Assembly (NCBI RefSeq): GCF_001528665.1 | Contig: NZ_BBYJ01000025.1 | Location: 1-64,000, forward strand | Direction: 5' to 3' | From: Microtetraspora malaysiensis | Lineage (GTDB): Bacteria; Actinomycetota; Actinomycetes; Streptosporangiales; Streptosporangiaceae | DNA length: 64,000 bases | Part shown: positions 53,402-62,007 of the stretch, in pieces | Layout of the letters: each line of letters begins with the position of its first letter | How positions within the stretch are numbered: position 1 is the stretch's first letter | The notes under the pieces: model-generated | The model's database searches: none | What the model saw: only the letters and a program-made list of their open reading frames with translations | Told to the model about the DNA's origin: nothing | Program-made: the position numbers and the translations under genes

Positions 53402-54937
53402 TCAGCGCGGGAAGCCCACCGGCCGGGTGCCCTCCGGCTGGCCGGTGAAGCGCATCCGGCGCAGCGCGACGCCGCTGAGCAGCAGGTCCTCCTGATCCGG
53501 GCGGAGCGTGAACGGCCCCGCCCGCCACGTTCCCGCGGGCGCGGGCTCGACCGGCAGCCGCAGCTCGGTCCCGACGCTCAGCTCGCCGTCCCGCACCGTG
53601 GCCAGAACGCCCAACTCCTCGCTGAGGTACACGCCGTCCGGCAGCGGCTCCGTGCCCGGCGGGTCGCACGGCACGTACGCCACCGGACGCCGGGCCGGCG
53701 AGGCGCTGCCCAGCAGCAGCCGGTCGCCCTCCTTGGCCAGCCAGGCTCCGTCCGCGTCGCCCGTGCCGTGCCAGCGGCCGTCCGCGCGGGGGGTGAACGT
53801 GACGGGCACGCCGCCGACGACCAGCTCGATCGCACCGTCCGTACCCTCGCCGACGGTGAGGGTGTCGTCGCCCGCCGGGTCGTGCCAGTGCCCGGCGGGG
53901 ACCGGCATGGGCTCGGCGGCGGGCGGTTGCTCGGCGACCGGCGGCTCGCCGAGCAGGACGCGGGCGAGGCGGTCGGACAGCTTGACCGGGTCGATCGCGG
54001 TCTGGTTCGACAGCACCGCGACGCCGAAGCCGGGGTCCGGCAGGTAGAGCAGGTTGGACAGGTACCCGTGCATGCCTCCGGCGTGCGCGTACGCGGGACG
54101 GCCCGCCACCTCGGTGTGATAGATCCCGAAGGCGTACGGCAGGACGGTGCCGTCGGCGAGCACGGCCCGGTCGAGCAGCGCGTCGCGCAGGTCCGCGCCG
54201 AGCACCCGCCCGTCGGCCAGGAAACCGAACCAGGCGGCGAGCTCGCTCACGCTGGTCGCCAGGCCGCCGTCGCCGACGGCGCTCTCCTGGGTGTCGGCCC
54301 GCCGGGGCTCGCCGTCGGCGTTGGCGTAGCCGTAGGCCAGCCGCGGCAGCGCCGCCGCCGCGTCGTCCCGGAACACGCTGTCGTCCATGCCGAGCGGGGA
54401 GAAGATCCGCTCACGGGCGAACGCGGCGAGGGACGTGCCGGTGACCCGGGAGACCACGACGGCGGACAGGATGTAGCCGGTGTTGGAGTAGCTGAAGTCG
54501 GTGCCCGGGGGGAAGGTCGTCGCGCGGATGCCGGAGACCATCCTGAGCAGCCGCTCCTCGGTCATCTCCGCCAGCGGCACGCCGGTGAGCGCCTGCAGCG
54601 CGTACCACTCCGGCAGGCCGCCGGTGTGCTGCAGGCACTGCCGCAGCGTGACGGGGACGTCGAGGGCCAGCTCGGGCACGTGCGTCCTGACGTCGTCGTC
54701 CAGGCTCAGCGCGCCGTCCCGCGCCAGCAGCAGGACGCACGCGGCGGTGAACTGCTTGCTGGCCGAGGCGATGTCGAAGCGGGTGCGGGCGTCGATCGGG
54801 ACGCCGAACTCCACGCACGCCGCGCCCGTGGCCGCGGTCCGCCGCGCGGAGCCGTCGGCGTACACCCCCACCGCGAGCCCGGGGTCACCCGGCTTGACCA
54901 GCCCGGAAATCTCGTTTTCTACCAGCTCAAGATGCAT
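53402..54937 (-). CDS. Serine hydrolase of the class C beta-lactamase/D-aminopeptidase type
   Basis: 511 residues. SxxK motif Ser58-Ala-Ser-Lys61 (DIASASKQFTAAC), TLRQCLQHTGGLPEW, YSNTGYILSAVV (YxN) and HAGGMHGY (HxG) form the penicillin-recognising active site. After residue 340 come about 170 residues of beta-rich sequence (PVPAGHWHDPAGDDTLTVGE ... WRAGPFTLRP). The three-part layout and HxG third motif are those of Ochrobactrum D-aminopeptidase (520 residues) rather than beta-lactamases. No signal peptide, so it would act in the cytoplasm on imported D-peptides. ATG with GGAA just upstream. Confidence 0.84.
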   Translation of the reverse strand: MHLELVENEISGLVKPGDPGLAVGVYADGSARRTAATGAACVEFGVPIDARTRFDIASASKQFTAACVLLLARDGALSLDDDVRTHVPELALDVPVTLRQCLQHTGGLPEWYALQALTGVPLAEMTEERLLRMVSGIRATTFPPGTDFSYSNTGYILSAVVVSRVTGTSLAAFARERIFSPLGMDDSVFRDDAAAALPRLAYGYANADGEPRRADTQESAVGDGGLATSVSELAAWFGFLADGRVLGADLRDALLDRAVLADGTVLPYAFGIYHTEVAGRPAYAHAGGMHGYLSNLLYLPDPGFGVAVLSNQTAIDPVKLSDRLARVLLGEPPVAEQPPAAEPMPVPAGHWHDPAGDDTLTVGEGTDGAIELVVGGVPVTFTPRADGRWHGTGDADGAWLAKEGDRLLLGSASPARRPVAYVPCDPPGTEPLPDGVYLSEELGVLATVRDGELSVGTELRLPVEPAPAGTWRAGPFTLRPDQEDLLLSGVALRRMRFTGQPEGTRPVGFPR

Positions 54938-55088
54938 GTTTTCCAGTATCACGACGTGCGACGGCCCGCCTTTTGGCCGCCGATGCAAAGTTGCGCAGCG
55001 CGTTTTGGCGTCCGCGACGACGGGCGGCCGGGAATCTTTGGCGTACGACCACAAACCCGGCGGCGCGGGCCGGGGCTAGGTTCACCGC

Positions 55089-56216
55089 ATGATCAAACTC
55101 CTGCTCAGCGGCGTGGTCGCCGCCTCCGTCGCGCTCGGGCCCCTGGCGGCCCCCGCGCACGCCTCCGCGCCCGCCCCGCCGGCGCCGGTCCTCCTCGCGC
55201 CGACGGGCCCGTACCCGCTCGGGACCGCGACCCTGCACCTGGTCGACTCCTCCCGCGCCGACCCGTGGACACCCGCCCGGCGGCGCGAGCTGATGGTCAC
55301 GCTGTGGTACCCGGCGCGCGCGAAGACAGGCGTCCGGGCGCGGTACGTGACGCCCGCCGAGTCGGCGCTGCTGCTCGCCGGGCTGGAGGCCGAAGGCGTG
55401 CCCACCGACCTGCTGAGCCGGATCAAAACGCACGCGGTGACCGGCGCGGCGCCGTCGCGGACCGGGCTGCCGCTGGTCGTCCTCTCCCCGGGCTTCGGCC
55501 TGCCCCGCTCGTCGCTCACCTCGCTCGGCGAAGACCTCGCCAGCCGGGGCTACGCGGTCGCCGCGATCGACCACACCTACGAGTCGAGGGCGACCACCTT
55601 CCCCGACGGCCGCACCACCACGTGCACGGCGTGCGACATCGAGGATTCCCCCGGACGCGTCCCGGCGATCCGCTCGGCCGACGTCTCGTTCGTGATCGAC
55701 CGGCTCACCGGCCCCCGCCCCGCGTGGGGCCCGCCCGGGCTGATCGACGCGTCCAGGATCGGCATGGCCGGCCACTCCATCGGCGGCAACAGCGCCGCCC
55801 AGGCCATGCGGGACGACCCCAGGATCGACGCCGGCGTGAACATGGACGGCGCGTTCATCGCCCCGATCGCGGCCCCCGGGCTGGCCCGGCCGTTCCTGCT
55901 CTTCGGCGCCGCGGACACCTTCACCCCGGGAAGCCCGGACGAGGAGCGGTCCTGGCGGGACAACTGGCCCCGGCTGACCGGCTGGAAGCGCTGGGCGGCC
56001 GTCACCGGCGCCGGGCACGAGTCCTTCACCGACTATCCGGCGCTGGAGGAGCAGCTCGGCATGCCCGCCGGAGCGCTGACGGGAGTTCGCGCCGTGGACG
56101 TCACCCGCACGTACGTCTCGGCGTTCTTCGACCGGCACCTGCGCGGTCGCGCGCAGCCGCTGCTCGACGGCCGCTCACCGAAGTACCCCGAGGTCAAGTT
56201 CCAGACGGTCGGCTAG
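55089..56216 (+). CDS. Secreted alpha/beta hydrolase, PAF-acetylhydrolase/lipase-like
   Basis: 375 residues. Signal peptide: MIKLLLSGVVAASVALGPLA then APAHA. The platelet-activating-factor acetylhydrolase-like core includes ELMVTLWYPARA, LPLVVLSPGFGLPRSSLTSL, GYAVAAIDHTYESRATTFPD, the nucleophile AGHSIGGNSAA (Ser230), NMDGAF and GAGHESFTDYP (His). One disulfide is likely (TTTCTACDIED). It probably hydrolyses short-chain esters outside the cell. ATG start. Divergent from the D-aminopeptidase-like gene. Confidence 0.87.
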   Translation: MIKLLLSGVVAASVALGPLAAPAHASAPAPPAPVLLAPTGPYPLGTATLHLVDSSRADPWTPARRRELMVTLWYPARAKTGVRARYVTPAESALLLAGLEAEGVPTDLLSRIKTHAVTGAAPSRTGLPLVVLSPGFGLPRSSLTSLGEDLASRGYAVAAIDHTYESRATTFPDGRTTTCTACDIEDSPGRVPAIRSADVSFVIDRLTGPRPAWGPPGLIDASRIGMAGHSIGGNSAAQAMRDDPRIDAGVNMDGAFIAPIAAPGLARPFLLFGAADTFTPGSPDEERSWRDNWPRLTGWKRWAAVTGAGHESFTDYPALEEQLGMPAGALTGVRAVDVTRTYVSAFFDRHLRGRAQPLLDGRSPKYPEVKFQTVG

Positions 56217-56499
56217 ACCTGACAGATCAAGCGTGCTGGAACGGTGCGAACGCGCTGGCCGGGTCCCGTCCCCGGCCGGCGGGTCATGCACTGGAAGGCG
56301 GCCACCCTTGTCCGAGGTGGTGGGCGAAGAACTGCAAGGCGTTGCCGGAATGTCCGGTTCGCGCGATCGGGTGGTCGAGCGCGTCAAGGTGTTCCGTTTC
56401 AAAGGGAGCGGAACAGGCATCCTGGGAGTGCCACGTTCTGTCTGGCCCGCTCGATAAGCTGAGATGACATGTGGCCCAGGCAGGAGGTAAGGCGTCGTC
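56217..56499. other. Intergenic region before the toxin-antitoxin pair
   Basis: 283 bases. A minus-strand frame reading HLDALDHPIARTGHSGNALQ ends at about 56285 and may be a relic, but I do not recognise it. The plus strand carries AGGAGGTAAGG, the antitoxin ribosome site, at about 56480. Confidence 0.4.
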
Positions 56500-56811
56500 A
56501 TGACCGTTCAGCGGCACGACAGTCCCTGTCCGCAAGTTGAGCGGACCTTCACCGCCGTGCGCGCGTCCCTGCCCCCGGCCAACGTCGCCGCGTTCGACGC
56601 CGAACTCGAAGAGATCACCCACGCGCCTGTCGTCAACCTGGCGGCGCTGGATGACTTCCTGTCCGCGTGGTGGCGCATCGCCACCCGCGCCGCCGCTGAT
56701 CCGGCCGGCTGGCAGCGGATGCACCGAGAGGCCGAGCAACTGCAGTCCGGTGCGCGTACGGCGGGCCCGACACTGGCCGAGGTGCTCGCCCGCCGCGGAA
56801 TCCAGCGGTAG
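56500..56811 (+). CDS. DUF6247-like putative antitoxin
   Basis: 103 residues, helical: FTAVRASLPPANVAAFDAEL, NLAALDDFLSAWWRIATRAA. This resembles DUF6247 proteins that sit one codon ahead of RelE-like toxins in actinomycetes. ATG with AGGAGG upstream. Its stop is directly followed by the toxin GTG with no spacer. Confidence 0.72.
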   Translation: MTVQRHDSPCPQVERTFTAVRASLPPANVAAFDAELEEITHAPVVNLAALDDFLSAWWRIATRAAADPAGWQRMHREAEQLQSGARTAGPTLAEVLARRGIQR

Positions 56812-57054
56812 GTGTACACCATCCGACTGGGCAGCGACGTTGCCGAAGCCCAAATCGACGACCTGTCCGACGCCGAGATCAATGTCCTGCTGGAGATCTA
56901 CGAAGTCCTCCGGCTGACCCCCGGCAACGGCCGCAAACTCAGCTCAACCAGCAACATGTACGTCTGGGACTACAAAGGCATCTCGGCGACCTACGTCGTG
57001 CTCGACCCACAGGGCGAGGTCGCGGTGCTCCGGGTAGACCGCTTCCCGACCTGA
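56812..57054 (+). CDS. RelE/ParE-like toxin
   Basis: 80 residues: YTIRLGSDVAEAQIDDLSDA, LLEIYEVLRLTPGNGRKLSS, then MYVWDYKGISATYVVLDPQG and VAVLRVDRFP. The beta-strand-rich C-terminus (YVVLDPQGEVAVLRVDRF) is that of RelE/ParE toxins. RelE types cut mRNA on ribosomes and ParE types poison gyrase; which applies cannot be told. It begins at the base after the antitoxin stop, so it is cotranscribed. Confidence 0.7.
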   Translation: MYTIRLGSDVAEAQIDDLSDAEINVLLEIYEVLRLTPGNGRKLSSTSNMYVWDYKGISATYVVLDPQGEVAVLRVDRFPT

Positions 57055-57124
57055 AATCGCGCGTCACAGGCCAGCAGCCTACGGTCCTGACCTGCGGAAA
57101 GCCGCCACTTCTTATCGGCGTCGG

Positions 57125-57916
57125 CTATCCGCGTGGCCGGTCGAGGAAGCGGCGCAGTCCCAAGGCCACGCCGTCCGTGGGCACGGTGACCGCGAACCAG
57201 GACGCCTCGACGGCGAGGCCCTCGTCGATCGGCACGTTGACGCCCCGCGTCACCGCGGCCAGGCACGCGCTCACCGCCGAGGGGGCGTGGCGGAGAATCC
57301 GCTCCGCCAGCTCCCGCGCCGCGCCGATCAGGTCGTCGGCCGGGACGACCCGGTTGACCAGCCCCAGCTCGTACGCGCGCCGCGCGTCGATGGGGTCGCC
57401 GGTGAGGATCATCTCCAGGGCGCGCTTGCGCCCGGCGAGGCGGGGGAGCCGCTGCGAACCGCCGAACGGCGGCGGGAAGCCCAGCGTGATCTCCGGCTTG
57501 GCGAAGGTGGCGTGCTCGGCGGCGACGGCGAGCGGCGCCGCCTCGGTGATCTCGCAGCCGCCGCCGTAGGCGAGGCCGTTGACCGCGACGATGATCGGCT
57601 TGGGGAAGGTCTCGATCCTGCGGGTGAGTCCCTGCCCCCTGCGTACGACGTCACGGAGCGCCTGGTCGACGCCTCCGGCGATGCTGGCGGCGAGGTCGCC
57701 GATGTCGGCGCCCGCGCTGAAAGCGCGCCGTCCCGATCCCGTGAGGATCACGGCCCGGGTCTCCTCGTCGGCCTCGACCTGGTCGAGGACACTCATCAGC
57801 GCGTCGATGGTGGCGTAGTTCAACGCGTTGAGCTTGTCCGGGCGGTCGATCGTGATCGTGGTCACGCCGCCCTCACGGGAAGCCAGAACGGTGGTCGGCG
57901 TTGTCGGCGGTGTCAT
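57125..57916 (-). CDS. Enoyl-CoA hydratase/isomerase family protein
   Basis: 263 residues, crotonase fold. ITIDRPDKLNALNYATIDAL, GRRAFSAGADIGDLAA (first oxyanion-hole part), FPKPIIVAVNGLAYGGGCEI (second part), ATFAKPEITLGFPPPFGGSQ with catalytic Glu, and AYELGLVNRVVPADDLIGAA. It adds water to, or isomerises, an unsaturated acyl-CoA. ATG overlaps the stop of the preceding gene by ATGA. Confidence 0.89.
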   Translation of the reverse strand: MTPPTTPTTVLASREGGVTTITIDRPDKLNALNYATIDALMSVLDQVEADEETRAVILTGSGRRAFSAGADIGDLAASIAGGVDQALRDVVRRGQGLTRRIETFPKPIIVAVNGLAYGGGCEITEAAPLAVAAEHATFAKPEITLGFPPPFGGSQRLPRLAGRKRALEMILTGDPIDARRAYELGLVNRVVPADDLIGAARELAERILRHAPSAVSACLAAVTRGVNVPIDEGLAVEASWFAVTVPTDGVALGLRRFLDRPRG

Positions 57917-58773
57917 GGGCGAGGCGCTCCGATCGGGTTGGGCACGGGGATGACGCGGGTGTCGACGAGGTACCGGCTGATCGGCGCGGCCAGCCGGATG
58001 GCCTCCTCGACGCCGGTCTCCCCGAGCGTGGTGACGGGTCCGGCGGCCAGCCTGTCGGTGGCGCTCTCGATCTCGCGCCGCAGGGCGCCGCCGGTCTTGG
58101 TGAGCCGGGAGTCGCGATCCAGCAGCCCGCGGGCCACCAGCCGGCGCCGGGCCTCGTCCCATTCGGGGTCGGTCCAGCCCCGGCTCTTCTGGATCAGCTC
58201 CCTGGAGACGTTCCCGGTCGCCACATGGGTGAGGCCGGCCTCGATGCCGGTGAGTCCGGCGTGGACCACCGCGACGACGTGACCGTCGCCGCGGTGCTCG
58301 CGCAGGACCGTGGCGGCGAGCCAGAGCCGTCCGACCAGGTCGGCGGGGCGCGGCACCCGCGACCAGGCGGCGGCCAGGGCCCGCCCCTCGAAGCCGCACC
58401 CGGCGACGGCGCGTTCGAGCAGCTCGACCAGGCGTCCGAGCTCCTCGCCGCCGACGGGCGGCAGGACGCGCGCGACGGCGGCGCGCACCGCCTCGAGGCG
58501 GGTGGCGAGCACCGTGCCCGGGTCGGCCAGAGCCCACGCGTCCGGCACAGCCCGCGCCACCTTCGCCGGTGAGAAGGCGAAGGACAGCGCCGCCCCGGTG
58601 GCCGCGTCCACCGCTCCGACCGGGGCGAGCCGTCCGGCGAAGTAGCCCATCCACCAGCCGCGCAGGCCGACGGCCGCGGCGGCCTCGGCCGGCTCCGGGG
58701 TGAAGTAGGCGACGGCGTGGATCGGCTCGATCGCCTCCCAGAACCGGCGGGCGAGCGTGGGGCTCGGACCCAT
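57913..58773 (-). CDS. SCO6745-like helical protein
   Basis: 286 residues. ARRFWEAIEPIHAVAYFTPE, GLRGWWMGYFAGRLAPVGAV, SFAFSPAKVARAVPDAW, and ARGLLDRDSRLTKTGGALRR-like winged-helix end are those of the SCO6745 family, widespread in actinomycetes and of unknown function, perhaps a regulator. ATG with AAGGAG six bases upstream. It is coupled to the enoyl-CoA hydratase gene. Confidence 0.83.
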   Translation of the reverse strand: MGPSPTLARRFWEAIEPIHAVAYFTPEPAEAAAAVGLRGWWMGYFAGRLAPVGAVDAATGAALSFAFSPAKVARAVPDAWALADPGTVLATRLEAVRAAVARVLPPVGGEELGRLVELLERAVAGCGFEGRALAAAWSRVPRPADLVGRLWLAATVLREHRGDGHVVAVVHAGLTGIEAGLTHVATGNVSRELIQKSRGWTDPEWDEARRRLVARGLLDRDSRLTKTGGALRREIESATDRLAAGPVTTLGETGVEEAIRLAAPISRYLVDTRVIPVPNPIGAPRP

Positions 58774-58845
58774 GGACGTCTCCTTCCAGCCGCGCGGGTA
58801 CGCGGCGCCGACCAGCCTGTACGTTGCCGGACTCGGATAACAGTG

Positions 58846-58855
58846 CCAATTTTGG
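58846..58855 (+). promoter_or_regulatory. CCAATTTTGG dyad before the MocR gene
   Basis: A near-palindromic CCAA-TT-TTGG lies four bases before the MocR ATG, followed by GGACaatGGACC repeats across the start codon. Autoregulation by the MocR protein would fit, though no binding data exist. Confidence 0.35.
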
Positions 58856-58858
58856 ACA

Positions 58859-60316
58859 ATGGACCAGGATTTCCGATGGTGGGTGCGGATCGCCCTCGAT
58901 GGGTGGCGGGAGCGGAGCGGCCCCCGCTACCGGCGGATCGCCGCGGCCCTCGCGGAGGCGATGGAGCGGCGGCTGGTCGGCGCCCGGACCCGCCTGCCGG
59001 CCGAGCGGCCCCTCGCCGACGCGCTCGGTGTCAGCCGCGGCACGCTCGTCCGCGCCTACGACGAGCTGGCCGACGCAGGTCTCGTGGAGCGCCGCCAGGG
59101 GGCGGGCACCTACGTTCGCCCGCGACCCGCGTGGACCCAGGCCCCGGTGGAGAACGCCGCCTCCGCGCTCCTGCGGCGCAGGCTGGCCCACGACGGCTCG
59201 GCCCACTCCGGCGATGTCATCGATTTGTCCCTGTCGGTGCCCGCCGGGGTGGACCACCTGCCAAATGTCGAGGGCGGCCTGCTCCCGCAGGGCTCGCCCG
59301 ACCTCGCGTCGTACAGGCACGGCCTGCACCCGGCGGGGCTGCCCGAGCTGCGCGCCGCGCTCGCCGACCACCTCACCGGGCTCGGCCTGCCGACCACGGC
59401 CGAGCAGCTCATCGTCACCTCCGGCGCCCGGCACGCCCTGTCCCTGGTGGTCGCCGCGCTCGTCGCCCCCGGGCGTACGGTGATCGCGGGCTGTCCGGCG
59501 CATCCGGGGTTCTCGGCGGTCGCGGCGGCGCGCGGCGGCCGCCTCGTCGGGGTGCCGGTGGACCCGCTCGGCGTGGACGCGCACGCGGTGGAGCGGGCGG
59601 CCGCGCAGGCGCGCGAACCGCTGGTCTACGTGGACTCGGCCGGGCACGACCCGACCGGCGCGTTCCTCGGCGCCGCCCGCCGCGACTCGCTCCTCCGCAC
59701 GGCACGGCGGCACGGCGCGCTCATCGTGGAGGACCTCTCCCAGGCCGGGCTGGACCTCGACCCGGACGGACGGCCGGCGGCGCCCCTGGCGGCGGCGGAC
59801 GACTCGGTGATCGCGATCGGCTCCCTGTCGAAGATGTTATGGGCGGGCCTGCGCGTCGGCTGGGTCCGCGCGCCGGCCCCGCTGCGCGACCACCTGCTGC
59901 GGCTGCGGTCGGCGAGCGATCTCGCCCCGGGCGTCCCCGCCCAGATCATCGCGGCCCGCCTGCTCCCGGCCGCCGACGCCGGCTGGAGGGAGGGGCTGCG
60001 CGCGGCGCTGCGTGACCGCCGCGATCTGCTGCTGGAACTGCTGGCACGCCAGCTCCCCGCCTGGCGGGTCGGCGGCCCGCGGGCCGGGTTGTCGGCGTGG
60101 GCCGTCCTGCCGGTCACCGAGAGCGAGACCTTCACCCACCTGGCCGCGCGCTACGGGGTGATCGTGGCCTCCGGGGCCACCGCCTGCGTCGACGGCGGCC
60201 ACCACGACGGCGTCCGGCTGTCCTTCGCCGAGTCGCCGCGGACGCTGGAGTCGGCGGTGGACCGGCTCGTCGCGGCCTGGGAGGAGCACACCCGGCGGCT
60301 CGCCGCGAGCCGGTGA
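58859..60316 (+). CDS. MocR-type regulator: GntR DNA-binding plus aminotransferase fold
   Basis: 485 residues. GntR winged helix at residues about 20-90: RYRRIAAALAEAMERRLVGA, LADALGVSRGTLVRAYDELA, VERRQGAGTYV. Then a fold-type I aminotransferase domain: TSGARHALSLVVAALV, IVEDLSQAGLDLDPDGRP and AIGSLSKMLWAGLRVGWVRA with the PLP lysine. MocR proteins use PLP-linked amino compounds as signals. No clear ribosome site; a short or absent leader is possible. The neighbouring polyamine-type transporter operon converges towards it. Confidence 0.88.
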   Translation: MDQDFRWWVRIALDGWRERSGPRYRRIAAALAEAMERRLVGARTRLPAERPLADALGVSRGTLVRAYDELADAGLVERRQGAGTYVRPRPAWTQAPVENAASALLRRRLAHDGSAHSGDVIDLSLSVPAGVDHLPNVEGGLLPQGSPDLASYRHGLHPAGLPELRAALADHLTGLGLPTTAEQLIVTSGARHALSLVVAALVAPGRTVIAGCPAHPGFSAVAAARGGRLVGVPVDPLGVDAHAVERAAAQAREPLVYVDSAGHDPTGAFLGAARRDSLLRTARRHGALIVEDLSQAGLDLDPDGRPAAPLAAADDSVIAIGSLSKMLWAGLRVGWVRAPAPLRDHLLRLRSASDLAPGVPAQIIAARLLPAADAGWREGLRAALRDRRDLLLELLARQLPAWRVGGPRAGLSAWAVLPVTESETFTHLAARYGVIVASGATACVDGGHHDGVRLSFAESPRTLESAVDRLVAAWEEHTRRLAASR

Positions 60317-60332
60317 AACCGCTTCGGCGTGG

Positions 60333-61973
60333 TCAGCGCGTCCAGACGGACTCGCCGTCGACCAGCGTCAGGTCCACCCGGACCCGGCTGATCTCGTCGA
60401 GCGCGGTCTCGTCGAGACGGCGGTCCAGGATCACGACGTCCGCGCGGGCGCCCGGCTCCAGCGTGCCCGCCTCGTGTTCGCGGCGCAGCGCGTACGCGGA
60501 GCCCGCCGTGGCGGCCCGCAGCGCCGTGCGCAGGCTCATCGCCTCCTCCGGCGCGAACAGAGGGGCGTCCGGCTCGCCCGGGTGGCTCCGGTTGACCGCG
60601 ACGTGGATCCAGTCCATCGGGTTCGGTGTGCTCACCGGCCAGTCGCTGCCGAAAGCCACCCGCACGCCCGCCTTCTCCATCGTGCCGAAGCGGTACTGCA
60701 GCGCCGCCAGCTCGCCCGGCAGGTACGGGATCGTCATGTCGAGCATCTGCGGGTCGGCCTGGGCCCAGTACGGCTGGACGTTCGCGATGACGTCGAGCGC
60801 GGCCATGCGCGCCACGCTGCGGTCGTCCGCGATCTGCAGGTGCGCGAGCTGGTGCCGCCGGTCGCGCGGGCCGTTGGCGCGGTGCGCCGCCTCCACCAGG
60901 TCGAGGCATTCGCTGACCGCGCGGTCGCCGATGGCGTGGAAGTGCAGGTCGAACCCGGCGGCGTCCATCTCCGGCACCGCCCGGCCCAGGTCGGCGTGGT
61001 CGAAGAAGGTCAGCCCGGTTCCCGCGCCCGCCACGCCGACGTACGGGCGCGAGAGCGCGGCCGTGTGGGTCTCGCACACCCCGTCGTACATGATCTTGAT
61101 GGCGGTGCAGGCGAACCGGGAGTCCGGCGGGCAGCCGCGCCGCTGCTCGACCAGCTCGGCGAGCGTGCCCTCCGAGGCGTCGCGCGGCCACCACAGCGCG
61201 CCGGTGACCCGGGCGCGCAGGCTGCCGTCGGCGGCGGCCCGCCGGTAGACGTCGTAGATGTCGGTCGTGGGGACGAACGGCCCGACGATGGCGTCCTGCC
61301 ACGACGTCACGCCGTAGGAGAACATCCGCCGCTGCGCCTCCAGCAGGCCGCGCCGCAGGTCCTCCGCGCCCACCGGCGGGACCAGGTCGGAGACGAGCTG
61401 CATGGCCGACTCGTGCAGCAGCCCGGTGGGCGTGCCGTCGGCGTCGCGGTCCACCCGGCCGCCGGGCGGCGGGTTCCGCAGCAGCTCGGGCGCCACCCGG
61501 TCGAGCGCCGCCGTGCTGACCCAGGCGCTGTGTCCGTCGCGGTTCGCCAGGTAGACGGGACGCCCGCCGCAGACGGCGTCGAGCTCCTGCCGGGTCGGAG
61601 GACGCTCGGCGAAGTGGGGCAGCGCCCAGCCGCGGCCGAGGATCCACTCCTCACCCGGGTGGGCGCGGGCGTAGTCGGCGACCGCGCGCAGCACCTCGTC
61701 CCGGCTCTCGCAGGAGGTGAGGTCGCAACGCAGCAGCTCGACGCCGGACTCGGGCACGTGGACGTGGGAGTCGGCGAAGGCGGGCAGGACGGAGCGTCCC
61801 TCCGCGTCCACCGTCTCCGTGCCGGCCGGGACCTCGGGAACTCCGGCGTCCACCGGGACGACCTCGGCGATCCGGCCGCCGGAGACACGGATCGACCAGG
61901 ACGCGGCCTCCCGGTCGGCCAGCGGCAGGTGGGCGTTGCGGATCAACAGGTTTCCCGCCATCGGGGTACACAT
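60333..61973 (-). CDS. Amidohydrolase (YtcJ-like)
   Basis: 546 residues. VLPAFADSHVHVPESGVELL has the metal HxH, AIKIMYDGVCETHTAAL the bridging Lys region, FHAIGDRAVSECLDLVEAAH and AHLQIADDRSVARMAALDVI carry further metal His, and VAFGSDWPVSTPNPM the final Asp. The family hydrolyses amides and esters, mostly unidentified. It follows the PotC-type permease by 34 bases, so its substrate may be what the transporter imports. Start chosen with GAAAG upstream; another ATG lies four codons on. Confidence 0.84.
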   Translation of the reverse strand: MCTPMAGNLLIRNAHLPLADREAASWSIRVSGGRIAEVVPVDAGVPEVPAGTETVDAEGRSVLPAFADSHVHVPESGVELLRCDLTSCESRDEVLRAVADYARAHPGEEWILGRGWALPHFAERPPTRQELDAVCGGRPVYLANRDGHSAWVSTAALDRVAPELLRNPPPGGRVDRDADGTPTGLLHESAMQLVSDLVPPVGAEDLRRGLLEAQRRMFSYGVTSWQDAIVGPFVPTTDIYDVYRRAAADGSLRARVTGALWWPRDASEGTLAELVEQRRGCPPDSRFACTAIKIMYDGVCETHTAALSRPYVGVAGAGTGLTFFDHADLGRAVPEMDAAGFDLHFHAIGDRAVSECLDLVEAAHRANGPRDRRHQLAHLQIADDRSVARMAALDVIANVQPYWAQADPQMLDMTIPYLPGELAALQYRFGTMEKAGVRVAFGSDWPVSTPNPMDWIHVAVNRSHPGEPDAPLFAPEEAMSLRTALRAATAGSAYALRREHEAGTLEPGARADVVILDRRLDETALDEISRVRVDLTLVDGESVWTR

Positions 61974-62007
61974 CTCGCTTTCTGCGGAGGATAGGGCTGG
62001 GAAAGGA

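Noticed and set aside
56285-56410. Minus-strand frame HLDALDHPIARTGHSG...
   Set aside because: Short, without start or ribosome site, and not recognised; may be a relic but cannot be supported.
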